The notes under the pieces: generated by a model
Seen by the model: only the letters and a program-made list of their open reading frames with translations
Databases searched by the model: none
What the model was told of the DNA's origin: nothing
DNA from: Hemileia vastatrix
Lineage: Eukaryota; Basidiomycota; Pucciniomycetes; Pucciniales; Zaghouaniaceae
Reading direction: 5' to 3'
NCBI GenBank assembly: GCA_030280995.1
Contig: JASXTE010000004.1
Coordinates: 16,519,501 to 16,583,500 of the forward strand
Length of the DNA: 64,000 nucleotides
Translations under genes and position numbers: made by a program
Part shown: in pieces, positions 11,474 to 23,299 of the stretch
How the letters are laid out: the number at the start of each line of letters is the position of its first letter
Position numbering within the stretch: position 1 is the stretch's first letter

Positions 11474-13133
11474 TTATGATGATGTTGATGCTCTATTAAT
11501 TGATTCCCGAATCTTTACCAGATCAATATCAGCTCCAACCCCAAGTGACTCACGTTCATTCACAGATAATCCTTGCAAAAATGTTGCTGAATAGCAATTC
11601 TTGGGGAGGTATTTGGGAACATTGAATATACCATTTTGTGCAACTGTCCTTTCTGATGACCATGAATATGTTTTTAATGCTGATTTTTTTTGAGCTGGTG
11701 TATGGGCTAAGTCCTTTGTCATCTTATCCATTTTTTTAAACAAATCATTGAGTTCAGGATTTTGCCATCCAGGAATAGCTCGGATAGGTGCAGTTGGGGC
11801 TGGTGCTGGGCCTTCCTCGATATCAGAGATGCACCTAGTATCATGAAAAAGCACAACAAAACCTGGCACATCACTGCAGAGATCTCTTGCTAACTTGTAG
11901 CGTGCACTAGCAATCTGAATTCCAACTAAATCAGCTTCATAATATCAAAAAGCAAAGTAAAATAAAAAACTTACCTTGGTCCGATAACGTTTTACTTGTG
12001 CCCTTGCCCTCTTTTCAATCTTTTCTCTTGCTACCCTTTCCTCTTCTTGCCCAAACAACCTTATCATCTCCTTCCCCTTATTAACTACCCATTTCTCAAT
12101 AACACATTGAGTGAACTGAAGCTTTGACTGATCGATTGTATTCAAGGTGGTGAGCCATCTGGTACAGTGGTCGCATACTATGCTTCCCATGACTTGATTC
12201 CAAGTTGATTCTGAAAAATCACAGCAATTCCAATCAAACGCGAATTTCCGAAAACCTTTTTCTTGCAATTCACGCTCTAAGTTTCTTTTGACAGAAAGTG
12301 GGATCGGTGCTCCTCCTTTTAGTCCTTGAGGCTCAGGTGCTGGAAAAAATTTGGGTAGTCGAATTTTGGATCGCAAGAAGGCTATAGAATTGGTTATCAG
12401 AAATTGTCGATCAGCTGCAGAATTGGCACGGTTAGAAGATTGGACTTGGGTTAGGACAGTTTGAATGGTTTTTAGTTTGAATTGGCTCCAATCTTTCCAA
12501 TTTTCAATCTCCAAAGGTGTTGGGCTTGCAGGATATTTTGATATTTGTGTTGGTCCCCCAAGACAATACTTCAGAAAGTGGTAAATATTTCTATTTAGAC
12601 TGTCCAAGCTCCTGGGAACATCATTCCTTCTAACTAAGCCTCTTACAGCCCTTAACCCCTGTTCTCGCTCATGAGACTCTTCTGAATTGAGTCTGTGGTA
12701 ATCACTGATACCCATAATGATTGAGGGATTCACTAACAATTCAAATAAGTTAATTAAATTGGTTATTTTTCAATAAAAGAATACACTACAAATTTGACTT
12801 ACCTGCTCCACTTGTGCTTGCTCCTTGGTTAGGCTGAGCAGATGATGATTGGTCTCCGAAAAATTCCCTCAATACTTCACTAGCCCAATCTCTTCCTAGA
12901 TGATCAGCTTGCTGATTAGCACTTTCAGAAGCAGAAGGATGATTGGGATTAAAATTTCTCGGTTCTGAATGAGACTCTTGGCCTGGATTGGGATTAGGTG
13001 GTACAGATTGAGATGCATCTGGAGGTGGATCAGCAGAGGGTGGTGGAGGAGTATTTCCAGTATTAGTATGTTGAGGCGGAAAACAATCAGAATAGGTTGG
13101 GTCAACAGACATCCCTTCAAAATTATCATCCAT
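11474..13133 (-). CDS. Transposon companion protein A (Pucciniales CACTA/Plavaka-associated)
   Basis: Three exons, 13133-12803, 12732-11975 and 11914-11474, splice in phase at GTAAGT donors and encode 509 residues. The N-terminus is acidic, Pro/Ser/Asn-rich and probably disordered. The middle contains a folded segment with a Trp/Cys-rich stretch (FAFDWNCCDFSESTWNQV) and a basic helix EKIEKRARAQVKRYRTK, and the C-terminal part contains LPKNCYSATFLQGLSVNE. The same order of motifs is found in companion protein B at 18013-19218, so the two are paralogues. It lies directly downstream of the transposase on the same strand, about 430 bp away. A role in binding element DNA is plausible but unproven, and no enzyme motif is visible. 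The ATG at 13133 was chosen because upstream codons are low complexity. Confidence 0.8.
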
Positions 13134-13559
13134 AATGAACTGTAATAAAATAAAATAAAATAAAAATAATCGGTTGTTAAAATTTATACCTATCAAAGCT
13201 AAAGTAAAAAAAGATACTATGTATATAGTCTTGTAAACGTGTATGTTCTCTTGTCGAAAAATAAAGTGAATAATATATAGCTATCAGCTAAAGTTGGAAG
13301 GTCAAACTATTTATAGTAGATGAATGAGCAAGAAGATCATTCATTAAGTAAAAATTTTATCATATTTCTCATTATCATGATTTTATTTCTTTCATTCTTA
13401 CATTTAAGATAAAAATGACTCATTGAAAGCATGGGTTCTCTCGCAATAAAAGCAACCAAAGTAATTGTTCACTGATTTATGATAAGGTAAGTTGGATGCA
13501 TTGCATTTTTTAATCAAGCATTGAATTATTTCTTTCACCATTTACAAATATCACCAATC
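13134..13559. other. Spacer between companion A and the transposase
   Basis: AT-rich and non-coding. It should hold the promoter of companion A and the 3' end of the transposase transcript. No repeat of the upstream palindrome is seen here. Confidence 0.55.
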
Positions 13560-16500
13560 CTACAGATTTCCCCAATCCCAAATTAACACAAAGATGTTAG
13601 TCAACAGAAAATAAATTTGATTAATTTTTTCACTAACTACTGTCTGCAGTCCAATGGCATTGACAACTTTGTCTTTGATTCCAAACATTCCTTTTTTGTG
13701 CTCGACAGTAGCTGCATGTCCAATTATTGCATCTTTCTTAATCACAATTTGAGTTGCTTTGGCTACTCTTACTAACCAACAATGCACTTGTGGGAAAAGC
13801 TCATAGGGATCCTTTGATGTTTCTTCTGGATGGAGCTCTTTGAAAGGACTTACTATTAAATATATTTGATCATTCTCTTCCTTTGATCTGAAAAGATCAT
13901 CAATTTGCCCAAACTGGCTATCTTTTACATAGTAGAATTCAATTGTTGAATTAGCAATGTGTCGATGGTAACTAGTAAACCTCTTTCCATGTATCAATAT
14001 GCTTGCTACATTTTCAACTACCCGATCCCCACTTTTCTCCAATGGTGTCAAAGCCCGTCTTGAAGTTTCTTTTCCCATTTGTGCCCTTACCCATTTAGTA
14101 AATAATGCCATACTTAGATGGATCCATTTGTTTTGTTTATCGAGATCAATATGGATTTTTTTAGTCTCACATTGATCATTATCTTCAGCTTCACCAAGAT
14201 CTAATACCCTAGACTTCCGATACCAATGTTTGAGCATTGTTAGCGGTATCTCTCCTGTGGTAAATATTAATAAATTAGCACAGCTGAGTTTTTAAATCAT
14301 TGCTTACAAACATTACATACGTGGATGGTGATTGTTTGGAATTTCAGATAATATATGATTCACCCGCTCTCCAGACCAAGTAGCTGTACCTGATGGTGGA
14401 CCAAGACGCTTTATCATTTCAGGATAATGTTGAGTGATATGCAGATTTGGCTTTGCATTAATATTCTTCCAACCCTCTTCAAGGCACTCACGATACTCTA
14501 ACAGAAATTGATCTAGATCTTTAAGCTCATTAGTCTGTATATTTTTTAATGTCAAAAAATTGGTGATCGAGCATAATGTTACAAGTGACTTGAGAAGATA
14601 ATATTCTCTTGGTTTATCAGCTGAGGAAGCTGAAGATTCAGATTCTTTAAATTTTTCAAACCAAAGGGGTATAAGTGACAAAGGGAAGTAGAGAGTATAC
14701 AGCATGTGCCATTCTGCTGCCTTGAGGGATCCTGCCTTTTTAGATCCTACTGATTTTGGAACTCGTGTTAGCCAGGAAGGTCTTCTTACTTGATCAATCA
14801 TCTTCCATACAACCTGTAGCTCTGCTGCTGTGATTCGTGGATTACTACTACCTTCATTTTCTTTCTCCTTACCTTTCCTTTTATTTTCTTCATCTCTAGC
14901 TGTCTCATTTGATGAGTGAGATCCTTCACTCTGTGATATGCTAATGCTTCTTTGCCTTAAGTTATACAATGAATTCCTACTGTCACTGCTGTGAGACTGT
15001 ATTGAGGCCACATCGCTATATGGAGGAATAAATTTGGAGCTGGATGACCTACTCTGGCTTCTTGATCGATTTGTTCCCAATCCTTCATTATCTAGTCCAT
15101 GATGACTTGATGACTGTCTTGAACTCGTACGTCTTTGCCGCTTGTGCTGTCTCGTGTGTCCTGTATCATCATCATCATTATTTGTGGTGCTTAAGCTACT
15201 TCTATGTTTTTTCGAATGTTTGTGCAGTGAAGTATCAGAAAAGAAATCATCATCTTCTTCTCTTACATGCCAATTTTTATCCTTTTCCAGCTTTCTTTCT
15301 AGATCTTTTGCTGCATTTTGGATTTGAAAATAGCTTAGACTGTGATCTTTTAGGTTGCCAAGCATATGTGAATGCATAACATCAATTGAGCAATATTCAG
15401 TTGGACGCCAATATTCAAGGTTATTCAGCTCACTCCATCGTACCCCATGATTTTGAACAATTGATACACGCTCCCAATGTGACTTAGAATTTTTCCACTT
15501 TGTTGCCCAGCACATATGATCCTCATGATTCCGTAATGAAAAATTTCCCACATTCTTTTCACTAATTTCATCTTTAGAGATATTACAGAAAGAGCAGAAC
15601 ATTTTTGCAGAGTGACTCGAAAAGCCAGCCAATTTTCGTATTGCAGGAATGTCACCTATCAAAGAGAACAATGCAACTCTTAATTTCCGGCCTCATGGAT
15701 AAAGATGTGTCTTTTCAATCAATATACCATCCCATAGAGTTTGTAGATCATTAACCAGTGGTTTTAGAAGGTGATTAAGCTGTTCACTTGTGGGTTCTGT
15801 TGGTCCGGGTATAATAGCATACAAAAAAAGATTTTCCATTTTGTATCTATCTTCTTGAGGTAGGTTCATACACACCATCATAATATTGCCTACAGACTTC
15901 TGATGACCTCCAATCCTATTGCCACTAGGCCTAAACCAGTCGACATATAAAGTAAAAATTAAGTTGCCTGAAGTTATCGTATATTCATCATCATTGCTAT
16001 CCAGAGCTGGAGTGGTTATGGGAAAGTTTTTCCAAATTGAACCATCACAAACATCCTTAATCAAATCACACTCTACACGTTCTGCCACAGGGGTTTCTTC
16101 TCAATCAGAAGCTCAAATTTGAACAGTTTGATCTTTTCCTTAAGCCAGTCGATAAAAGAATGGTGATGAAATGTTTTAAGAGATAAGTATTTTACATGTT
16201 CTTGATGTTCCTCCATCAAATACAGCCTTTCATCACATTTAACTGCAATTTGTCCTGCTCCAAACATTTTTAAATAGCGCTTTGATGATGAAAGAAACGG
16301 TTGATTGCAACATAGTATAGATGGTTGAGATTCAGAGTTATACTCATAAAGAGCAAAGCATTTAGGACAGCATGTTTTAGTGAAAAATGATTGATTGAGC
16401 TTTAATCGACTAAAAACTGTATCTATCGAGTGTGGGACCAGGCGGAAAATGCTATCAGAATCCAGTATTCCACTATCACCTAGAAGTTTGAGCTTCTTAA

Positions 16501-16937
16501 TTTCTTCATCCAAAAATTGAATACAACCTTCTTTGCTCAAATGATGAATCAGAGAAAGCTTTGCTGCCTGCCACATAATTATTTGGCTATACCGTTCCCC
16601 AAGATTTGAGTTTCTAGAGACTGTTGAAGATACTTCTGCCCCCAATAGCAACTGCCCCTATGTAATAAATCATTGAAACATCATAAAGACTTTAATTCTC
16701 ACATTGAACTATAGATATACAGCTTACTGTTTCTGTGGAGCGGGAACTTCCAATGTTAAGTGGATTGTTGGAAGAAATAACCATCTGGGCCTTCCTATTT
16801 CTTTCCTCTTGATGTTTTGCATAAGAATTAGAGCTTTTGAAAGCCATACCAACTTCAAAGGACCCAGAAGAAGTTTGATACTTTCTATTGACACATCCAA
16901 GATCTTGACATTGACATACATGAAAAAATGGAGGCAT
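13560..16937 (-). pseudogene. CACTA-superfamily (Plavaka/Tnp2-like) transposase, broken by a frameshift and a stop
   Basis: Exons 16937-16728, 16657 to about 14321 and 14254-13560 give the domain order of basidiomycete CACTA/Plavaka transposases: an N-terminal Cys cluster (CQCQDLGC), a CCPKCFALYE zinc motif, the FTLYVDWFRPSGNRIGG block, GPTEPTSEQLNHLLKPLVNDL, then GDIPAIRKLAGFSSHSA with FCSFC, CSIDVMH (a likely catalytic Asp, about 15371-15394) and a C-terminal GPPSGTATWSGERVNHIL followed by IPLTMLKHW. A long Ser/Arg/Asp-rich insert lies between the CSIDVMH block and the C-terminal block. Two lesions are seen. The frame changes near 16085 (in KKP|VAERV), and an in-frame TGA at 15693-15695 interrupts HLYP-GRKLRVAL, readily explained by CGA to TGA. 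The protein would cut and join transposon DNA. This copy should be inactive unless the lesions are assembly errors. Confidence 0.88.
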
Positions 16938-18012
16938 TTTAATTGTGATAATTGTAGGAATAAGTTAGCTATTCGAAGTTACCGATTGAAGGTATTCCTT
17001 TTTTTGAAAGGCACTAGCTAATATAAGCTAAATTTTTTTATCAAAAGAATATGATGGAATATGTGTTGAAATTATTTAAGTTTAAATGTTTAATTTTTAA
17101 TCGGATAAATTATATATTAATTTAAAGTTATGCAGTCTACTTTATTTGTATTCTGTATACTCTCTGCATTTGTACAACAATGCATGCATGTTTATCAGAA
17201 TATTTTCTATCATAGAAAAAATTCTGTTGTACGCACAAGCATCTTAATTATTTTTCTATCAAATGCCTTCTGAGTTATATCTAACTACCCTATAATTATT
17301 TGATTTTGATAAAAATTCTTAGTTATGGACTATAAGAAAAGTAATCCATTTTTTTAACATAATTATTTAAAAAATTACCCCAAAAAACAAAGTTAAACCC
17401 AAAAATAAGTTTAATATTTTGTAAAAAACAATCACAAACATATTTCTTTCAATTTGAAAATTGGTCTGTACTAGGTAGAATTTTCTATAAAGAAAAAATC
17501 AAAAATACTCAAATAATAGATGCTACAAAAGTGTAAACCTTAAAGAATTACATAAAAGCTGAAACCTTGTATAACTTTTCATACATAAATGTGATGAAGT
17601 GACACTCTAGTCTATTTATTCAGGTTGAAAAAAATTACTCAATAGAATATGTATTACTATCATATTGGACCAAAAATAATTTTTTGGTAATCAAAAAATG
17701 AACATAGCCTCACATTTAACAAATTATTTTTGTGAAAGAATTTTTTGAAAAGAAAAAAAAATCCGTTTCTTAAATGAGTCTGCTTTTATCACATAATCAT
17801 TCTCTTTATTTTATACCATTCCTTTTGAGTTCAAGTTGCATATAAAAATATAATTTATGCATATTATAATTCCATAAAGTCGAAATATTTCTTATTCTTA
17901 ATTTTTGTGATATTTCTCCTTAAATCAACTTTGATCATAAAGTTTTGGAGCTCAACAATTTATCCTTCCTCTTTGTTTAATTTAATTGAACACTTTCTTA
18001 ATCTAATTATTT
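16938..18012. promoter_or_regulatory. Shared upstream region of divergent transposase and companion B genes
   Basis: About 1.07 kb of AT-rich DNA separates the transposase start (minus) from the companion B start (plus), so both promoters should lie here. I see no coding segment. No copy of the 22-bp palindrome is present, and I cannot name a specific promoter element. Confidence 0.5.
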
Positions 18013-19218
18013 ATGAACCCTAGTAGCTCTTACTTTCCTCATGGAAACCTGCCCACAAACACAAGAACACTTAATAGAATTTTTAATGAGACTTTGCCTC
18101 CATTCAATTCTCACTTTTGTAGATCTATACACAATTTTTGTCGTTCACTTTTGGATATGTCACCAGAATCAAATGGATGGAAACAAAACCCTACTGAAGA
18201 GCAATTAGACAGATTTTCATCATTCAACATGAATTCTTGCAACATTGCCTTTGAACTACCTCATCCAGAATCAAATTCAGCGGTTTCGGAAAAGTTTCCA
18301 CCAATTTTCCGTGAATCTTTTATTGAGCACCTTCGCATGTGTGGTTTCCCAGGATCAACTTTCGCTTGGAACCTAGATTGGTTTTACAAATGGAACCAGG
18401 TCTTGGCAAATATTCTCATTAAACACTGGGACAGTTCCTTAAAAACCAATAATTTGATTGCATATCCAATTGACTCAACTCAAATTAGCTTCTCAAATCA
18501 AATAGGAGTTCTTCACTGTTGGTTTTTAGGTCATGCTGATAGATTAAGACTTGGGAAGGATTCTCATAGCTCTCAAGAAATGATCAAAGTGAGAAAGCAT
18601 AAATATAGAATAAAAAAAAAAGTATGAAAATCCCTTTTTTTTCAACCGTTTTTATTTATGACCTTTATTTCAAATAACAAAGATTCTTAGAATTCAGTTA
18701 ACCGAAATAAACTTCTTAAACAACTTCCACATTGTGAAACTTATCACAACCTTTTCACAAACATCAAGTGTTGTTCAGACACCGAAATTGATAATGATGG
18801 ATTGTTAAGGCGTATCTTAATGCAATGGAGGTCTGAAGATTTTTCTAAAGTTGCACAATATCTTGACCAACAACACTTTGATATTCAAGATAATTCAACC
18901 TACTCTGGAAGTGTGCTAAAGGACTTGGCCTTGTACAAAAGAATCAGTTTGGTTTCAACATTATCCCCTAACCTTAATCCTTCTCATGTCCCCCGGGGTT
19001 TGCCGAATGACTGTTATTCTCCCTTATATCTTGCATCTCTAAATCCTCAACAACTCAGACTTTTAAATCCTCAAAATCCCATAAATTTACCTGCTCTCCT
19101 TGAAATTCTTTCTTCCTCTAATGTGAGTGATTGTCAAACTCCCTTAATAATAGGTTTGCACACTCATACTCCTCATTTCCATTGTTTGGGACACTTAGCC
19201 TTGAAAACAAAAACATAA
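18013..19218 (+). CDS. Transposon companion protein B, paralogue of companion A
   Basis: Two exons, 18013-18588 and 18691-19218, join in phase (AAA|GTGAGA donor, TTCTTAG acceptor) to give 367 residues. It shares with companion A the blocks GF...FAWNLDWFYKWNQV (compare WNQV in A) and LPNDCYSPLYLASLNPQQL (compare LPKNCYSATFLQGLSVNE). It lacks the long Pro/Ser-rich N-terminus of A. It is transcribed away from the transposase and its stop lies only 48 bp from the stop of the convergent SNF2 gene, which suggests a compact, co-inherited unit. Extra introns cannot be excluded. No enzyme motif is visible. A DNA-binding or targeting role is inferred from its partners only. Confidence 0.75.
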
Positions 19219-19266
19219 TTTTAATGATTACTATTATCATTAAAATTTATAGAAATGAAATTTGGC

Positions 19267-21547
19267 TTACATTGTTAGCTCCATTTTTTTCCTTTGAATC
19301 TTATACATGCTGAATTCTATACTTCCTTGTACAAAATAATTCAAAACATTTACTTCATTTTGCTGCCCCATTCTATACAGCCGATCAACAGCCTGTTGCT
19401 CAACTGCTGGATTCCAATTTGGCTCCTATTTCAACATTGAACATATAAAAAATTTAATATTTTTTGTTCTTAATATGAAATAAAAGACATTGAGCTCACC
19501 ATTATATATACATTTTGAGCACACCTGAGATCTATACCCACTCCTGCAGCCTGAATCGTTCCAACCAAAACTTGGCAATTTTTATTAAAATGGAATTCAT
19601 GCATATTTTTGTCTCGCTTTGTCCTGCTGAGCTCACCCGTAAGCTGGGTATACCTAATATTGTGGTCATCTAAAGCCATTTTTATTCTATTTTGAAATAT
19701 TAGAAAATTGTTTTTAATAAGCCAACACAATTTTGTAAAACAATTCATTATAGAATCACTTACATCTGCAAAAAGTCTGCAAAGTTGGAGAATATAACAG
19801 CTTTTAGAAAATTTATACCCCTTTCACCAGACAAAAAGTTTTTTAAGTGGCCTATAAGATGACAAATCTTTGCGGAATGCTTCCAGGTGAAATCAAAAGT
19901 TGGAGTTTCATCCAGATTTTCGTAGATTGGATGGTTGCAGAATTTTCTTAAAATCATCAGCTCTCTTAGAAACTCAGATGAGTCCCAAGGGAAGTCAGTG
20001 CTTCTGGAGGGCCCATATCGCTCATTGAATCCTTCTTGAAGCACATCAAGTTTAGACCTCCATGGATCTGCTAATTGAAACGATATCCCCCTTTGAATCT
20101 TTTTTGGAAGAGACAAAATTGCATCCTTTGTTCTACGTAGGCTTATGACTTTCATTAAGTGATTGATTGATTTAATAGAATTAGCCTTTCCTTTTTGCAA
20201 ACCTGGAAAAAGGAAATTCTTCCATAACCAGTCTTCTTGCCGCTTTTCGATTCTAAGAAAAAATATGAGACTTTGAAGGTCAGTGGGCCTGTTCTGAAGT
20301 GGAGTTCCAGTCAAGCATAGTCGGTGTTGGGATTCCAAGTCAAATATTGTTTGAGCCCTCTGCGAGTAAGGATTTTTAATGTAACTAAAAGAATATTTAT
20401 AAAAATAGATTATAAAAATTAAGTTTTAAGTTTTAGATATAGAAATGGGCACTAACTGAGCTTCATCTAAAACAACTCTATACCAAAAGAGCATTTGAGT
20501 CACCGGTATCTTTTTTTGGCTTTGATTTTTTGACATCATTGGGCTAGCTATTTCATAGGTTGTTAAAACAATATCAGTGTCCTGTAGCTCATTGACATTA
20601 GTTTTTTGACAATCCTTCCCATAAAGAACCTTGAAAGGAAGCGCATTATCTTCAAAGTGCACACTTATTTCATTGATCCAATTTGATAGTGTTGCCAGGG
20701 GGCATATAATCAGTGTGGCTGAACTCCGATTAATACCTTCTTGATTTTCTGATACCTGGAATTGTCTTGCTTCACCTTGAGTTGCACTTATAAGAGAAAG
20801 AGTTGAAAGTGTCTTTCCCAAACCCATATCATCAGCAAGTATTGACCCGTTTCCTTCAGGCGTTAATTGATTGTTAGGAAACTGATCTTTATAGTCATCG
20901 AATCCAGTTCTAAGCCAATGATTGTCCTGGTGCCTCCACATGATATCCAACTTTTCCTTTAACATTCGTTCATTGTCAATCATAAAATTTATTGCTTGAA
21001 GTTGATGTGTTTTGAGAACTGTTTTGATTCCTCGGATAAGTTGATCAGCTTTCCAATCTTGAGTACTCTGAGATATTTGGAATGAGCCTTCAAAAATTAC
21101 ATGCGGGATATTAAAAAAGATAGTGGAGTCGTAGTTCAGGATTGGACATAAATCGATTTGTGCAGAAGAAAATGCTTCTTTAGCAAGACTGATTAGTGTA
21201 CTTGAAGAAAAGAGGCATCCCCAAAGTTGATACTGATTACCAAAAACTGGAACCAAGTAAGCATGAAAATAGAAAGGCTTCATAGGATTCAAGGCACTTT
21301 TTTGGTTTAAATGGTGAGATCCAGAGCCAATGTCACCCAATAGTGGTCCAATGTGCTGACTCTGCACTTGAGAAAGATTACCGACAAGGGTTGGTTTTCT
21401 TTCTTCAAATAGTCCAAAAATATGAACATTCAAATGGCCTCGCTGTAAAATCGTGGGGGTTGGTGAGTTTTGAAATCTTGAAAATACATTCATATAAATT
21501 TGATCGATTGTTATTGAGAACTGTCCAACACATCTGAGACTTGACAT
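19267..21547 (-). CDS. SNF2-family (Rad5/Rad16-like) DNA-dependent ATPase, intact
   Basis: Four exons, 21547-20457, 20357-19764, 19686-19500 and 19425-19267, splice in perfect phase for 676 residues with no internal stop. All core motifs are present: Walker A DDMGLGKT (about 20811-20838), motif II as DEAQ instead of DEAH or DEGH (about 20457-20470), LTGTPLQNR (about 20289-20315), LLGTIQ-like motif V as VLVGTIQAAGVGIDL, and motif VI QQAVDRLYRMGQ (19362-19397). Such proteins translocate on duplex DNA and remodel nucleosomes or strip proteins. The N-terminal 170 residues are not a RING or HIRAN domain that I can recognise. There is no RING insertion between the helicase lobes, so it is shorter than cellular Rad5 and Rad16. 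It sits inside the mobile cluster beside the broken transposase, and its intactness is notable. Confidence 0.92.
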
Positions 21548-22401
21548 ATTAAGTAAGAATAGTATCTGAAGATAGTGGTTGTTAAAAGATGAATTGAAGC
21601 AAAAAATGAAGAATCAGTTTTGAATAAAACGACAAAATAACTTTTTAGCATATGCTATTCTAAGCTCATAATTCTTTCACATGTATTATTATTATCTTTT
21701 TAATAAATATTGGAAGTAAATCAATGATAACTGAAATGAATAATATGGCTTAAAAATAAATCTTGAGCCTATAGAGTAAATTTTGGTTTGTGGAGGAAGA
21801 AAAATTTTCTCAATAAAAATGTGCTTTATTGTTACATTATAATCACAAAATAGAAGAATTTCACTCTTATTACACTTATTTATGTTTCTGTCTAATAGTA
21901 AAATGCTTTAGATGTCAGTTCAAAATCCAAATTGAAACTACTACCTAGAACGATGTCTTGATACTAACATACTTTTTGTAAGTCTTTGGACAGACACTTA
22001 TGGTGATCTCAATAATATTAAAATTGATTTGAATTGTATGTTTTATCAAAATCTATGTAGTCTAGTGTAATAATTGAGATACTACAGTTTAACCTTCTGT
22101 TACCAACTTGGCAAGAAAATATATGTAGATATTCTTAGAACAAATATCAAATTTTGCTTTCCACAAGATGGGAAAGTGAATATTATGATATGTTAAGTGA
22201 TATGTTCAAGCTTTGCTCAATCTGTGCTCAGCTCAAAATCAAAGTAATCACCAAGCTCCAAGAAACCTGTGATTGAGTTTGGTTGAACCTAGGTCTAACT
22301 GATTACCAAATCTTTGTCCAATTAATTTAAATCTGGTTTCACAATGAACTCCCAACAGCCTTCCAACAGCTTTCCAACCACTTCCCAACATTTTTAAATG
22401 A
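21548..22401. other. Upstream region of the SNF2 gene and subterminal region of the element
   Basis: Non-coding. It lies between the SNF2 start codon and the proposed right terminus. From about 22,200 on it carries irregular repeats such as CCAACAGCCTTCCAACAGCTTTCCAACC, of the kind expected in CACTA subterminal DNA, though the family is not proven. Confidence 0.5.
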
Positions 22402-22441
22402 GGGGTATTGCTAGCAATACCCCCCCAAATTTTCTGTGGTG
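22402..22441. repeat. Proposed right terminus of the CACTA-like cluster
   Basis: Read inward on the minus strand from 22441 the sequence is CACCACAGAAAATTTGGGG, followed by a perfect 22-bp palindrome at 22402-22423 with core GGTATTGCTAGCAATACC. The same layout (CACCACA..., a G-run, then a palindrome centred on TTGCTAGCAA) is found at the ends of small elements at 55140, 56736-56985 and 60021. I did not find the matching left terminus in the window, so full-length ownership of the cluster is unproven. Confidence 0.65.
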
Positions 22442-22597
22442 AGTGATGAGATTTGGTTGACTCAAAGATTTTCTCAATGTGTATGATTTATGATGGTTGG
22501 TTGCAATTTTTTCAAGTTCAGCTGAATCCAGTTCTTCTTGGCTTGTACACATTTTTAAATCAATAGAATTTAGAACATCAGTTGACCATTGATGTTA

Positions 22598-23299
22598 TTA
22601 TTCAAAAGAGAATCTTAGGAATAAATTGATTAATGATTCCATGTCAAGATTGAATTTGCTTGCAAGTAAATCTTCTATTTTGGATTGCATATTTGTTGCA
22701 TTTTCGGCTATTATATGGGATTTGGGGTTAAATTTCTACACAATCATTTCATTTAGGACAGTTAATTGAGATGACATTGATTTGAATTTGAATTTATTTT
22801 CAAGAAAAGAGTACACCACATGTTCCGGTTTCATATTCTTTATCCAATCTCTGTGTGCATTTAAGACCAAATGTTTCAATGCCACTAATGATAGAGCGTC
22901 AACTTCTTTGTCCATAGAGTAATCAGGAATATGTGTGAAGAGGTAATCCAAATCCCTCAAGTATGTTTCCATGGCTTCTGATAAATCCCATATCCAATGT
23001 ACAAAATTTGAACCTGTAGCATTTAGGCAAGTTCTCTTTTCTGCTTGTTTTCTGAGTTCTTCTTCATATTTATAATAGTGTTCTCCTCTCAGAAGGTATC
23101 CAATCAAACAATTTATAGGTATTTTATTTTTCTCAATATTTTTTTCTTTATTTAATTCAGATAATGATGATTTCATTTCATTTTTGATGGTATTATATGA
23201 TGTGGATGAGTTTTAACTAGATGATGATTGATAAGGTGAAGATGGTGATTGTGGTGGTGATGATGATGAAGTTGATGTGCCAGATCTGGTGATGACCAT
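22598..23299 (-). pseudogene. Ty1/copia-type Gag remnant
   Basis: A single frame runs from ATG at 23299 to a stop near 22598 but is broken by TAA at 23213-23215 and TAG at 22736-22738. The N-terminus is MVITRSGTSTSSSS, a Ser-rich leader. The body contains an IPDYSMDKEVDALSLVALKHLVLNAHRDWI segment matching the helical Gag core (UBN2-like) of rust copia elements, and a FLENKFKFKS block. Both stops can come from CAA/CAG by C to T change. No protease, integrase or reverse transcriptase follows, so this is a solo fragment or the element was cut by later insertions. Confidence 0.65.

Noticed and set aside
22736..23176. Host gene of 146 residues
   Set aside because: The frame extends in both directions through in-frame stops and matches a copia Gag core, so it is a retrotransposon remnant.
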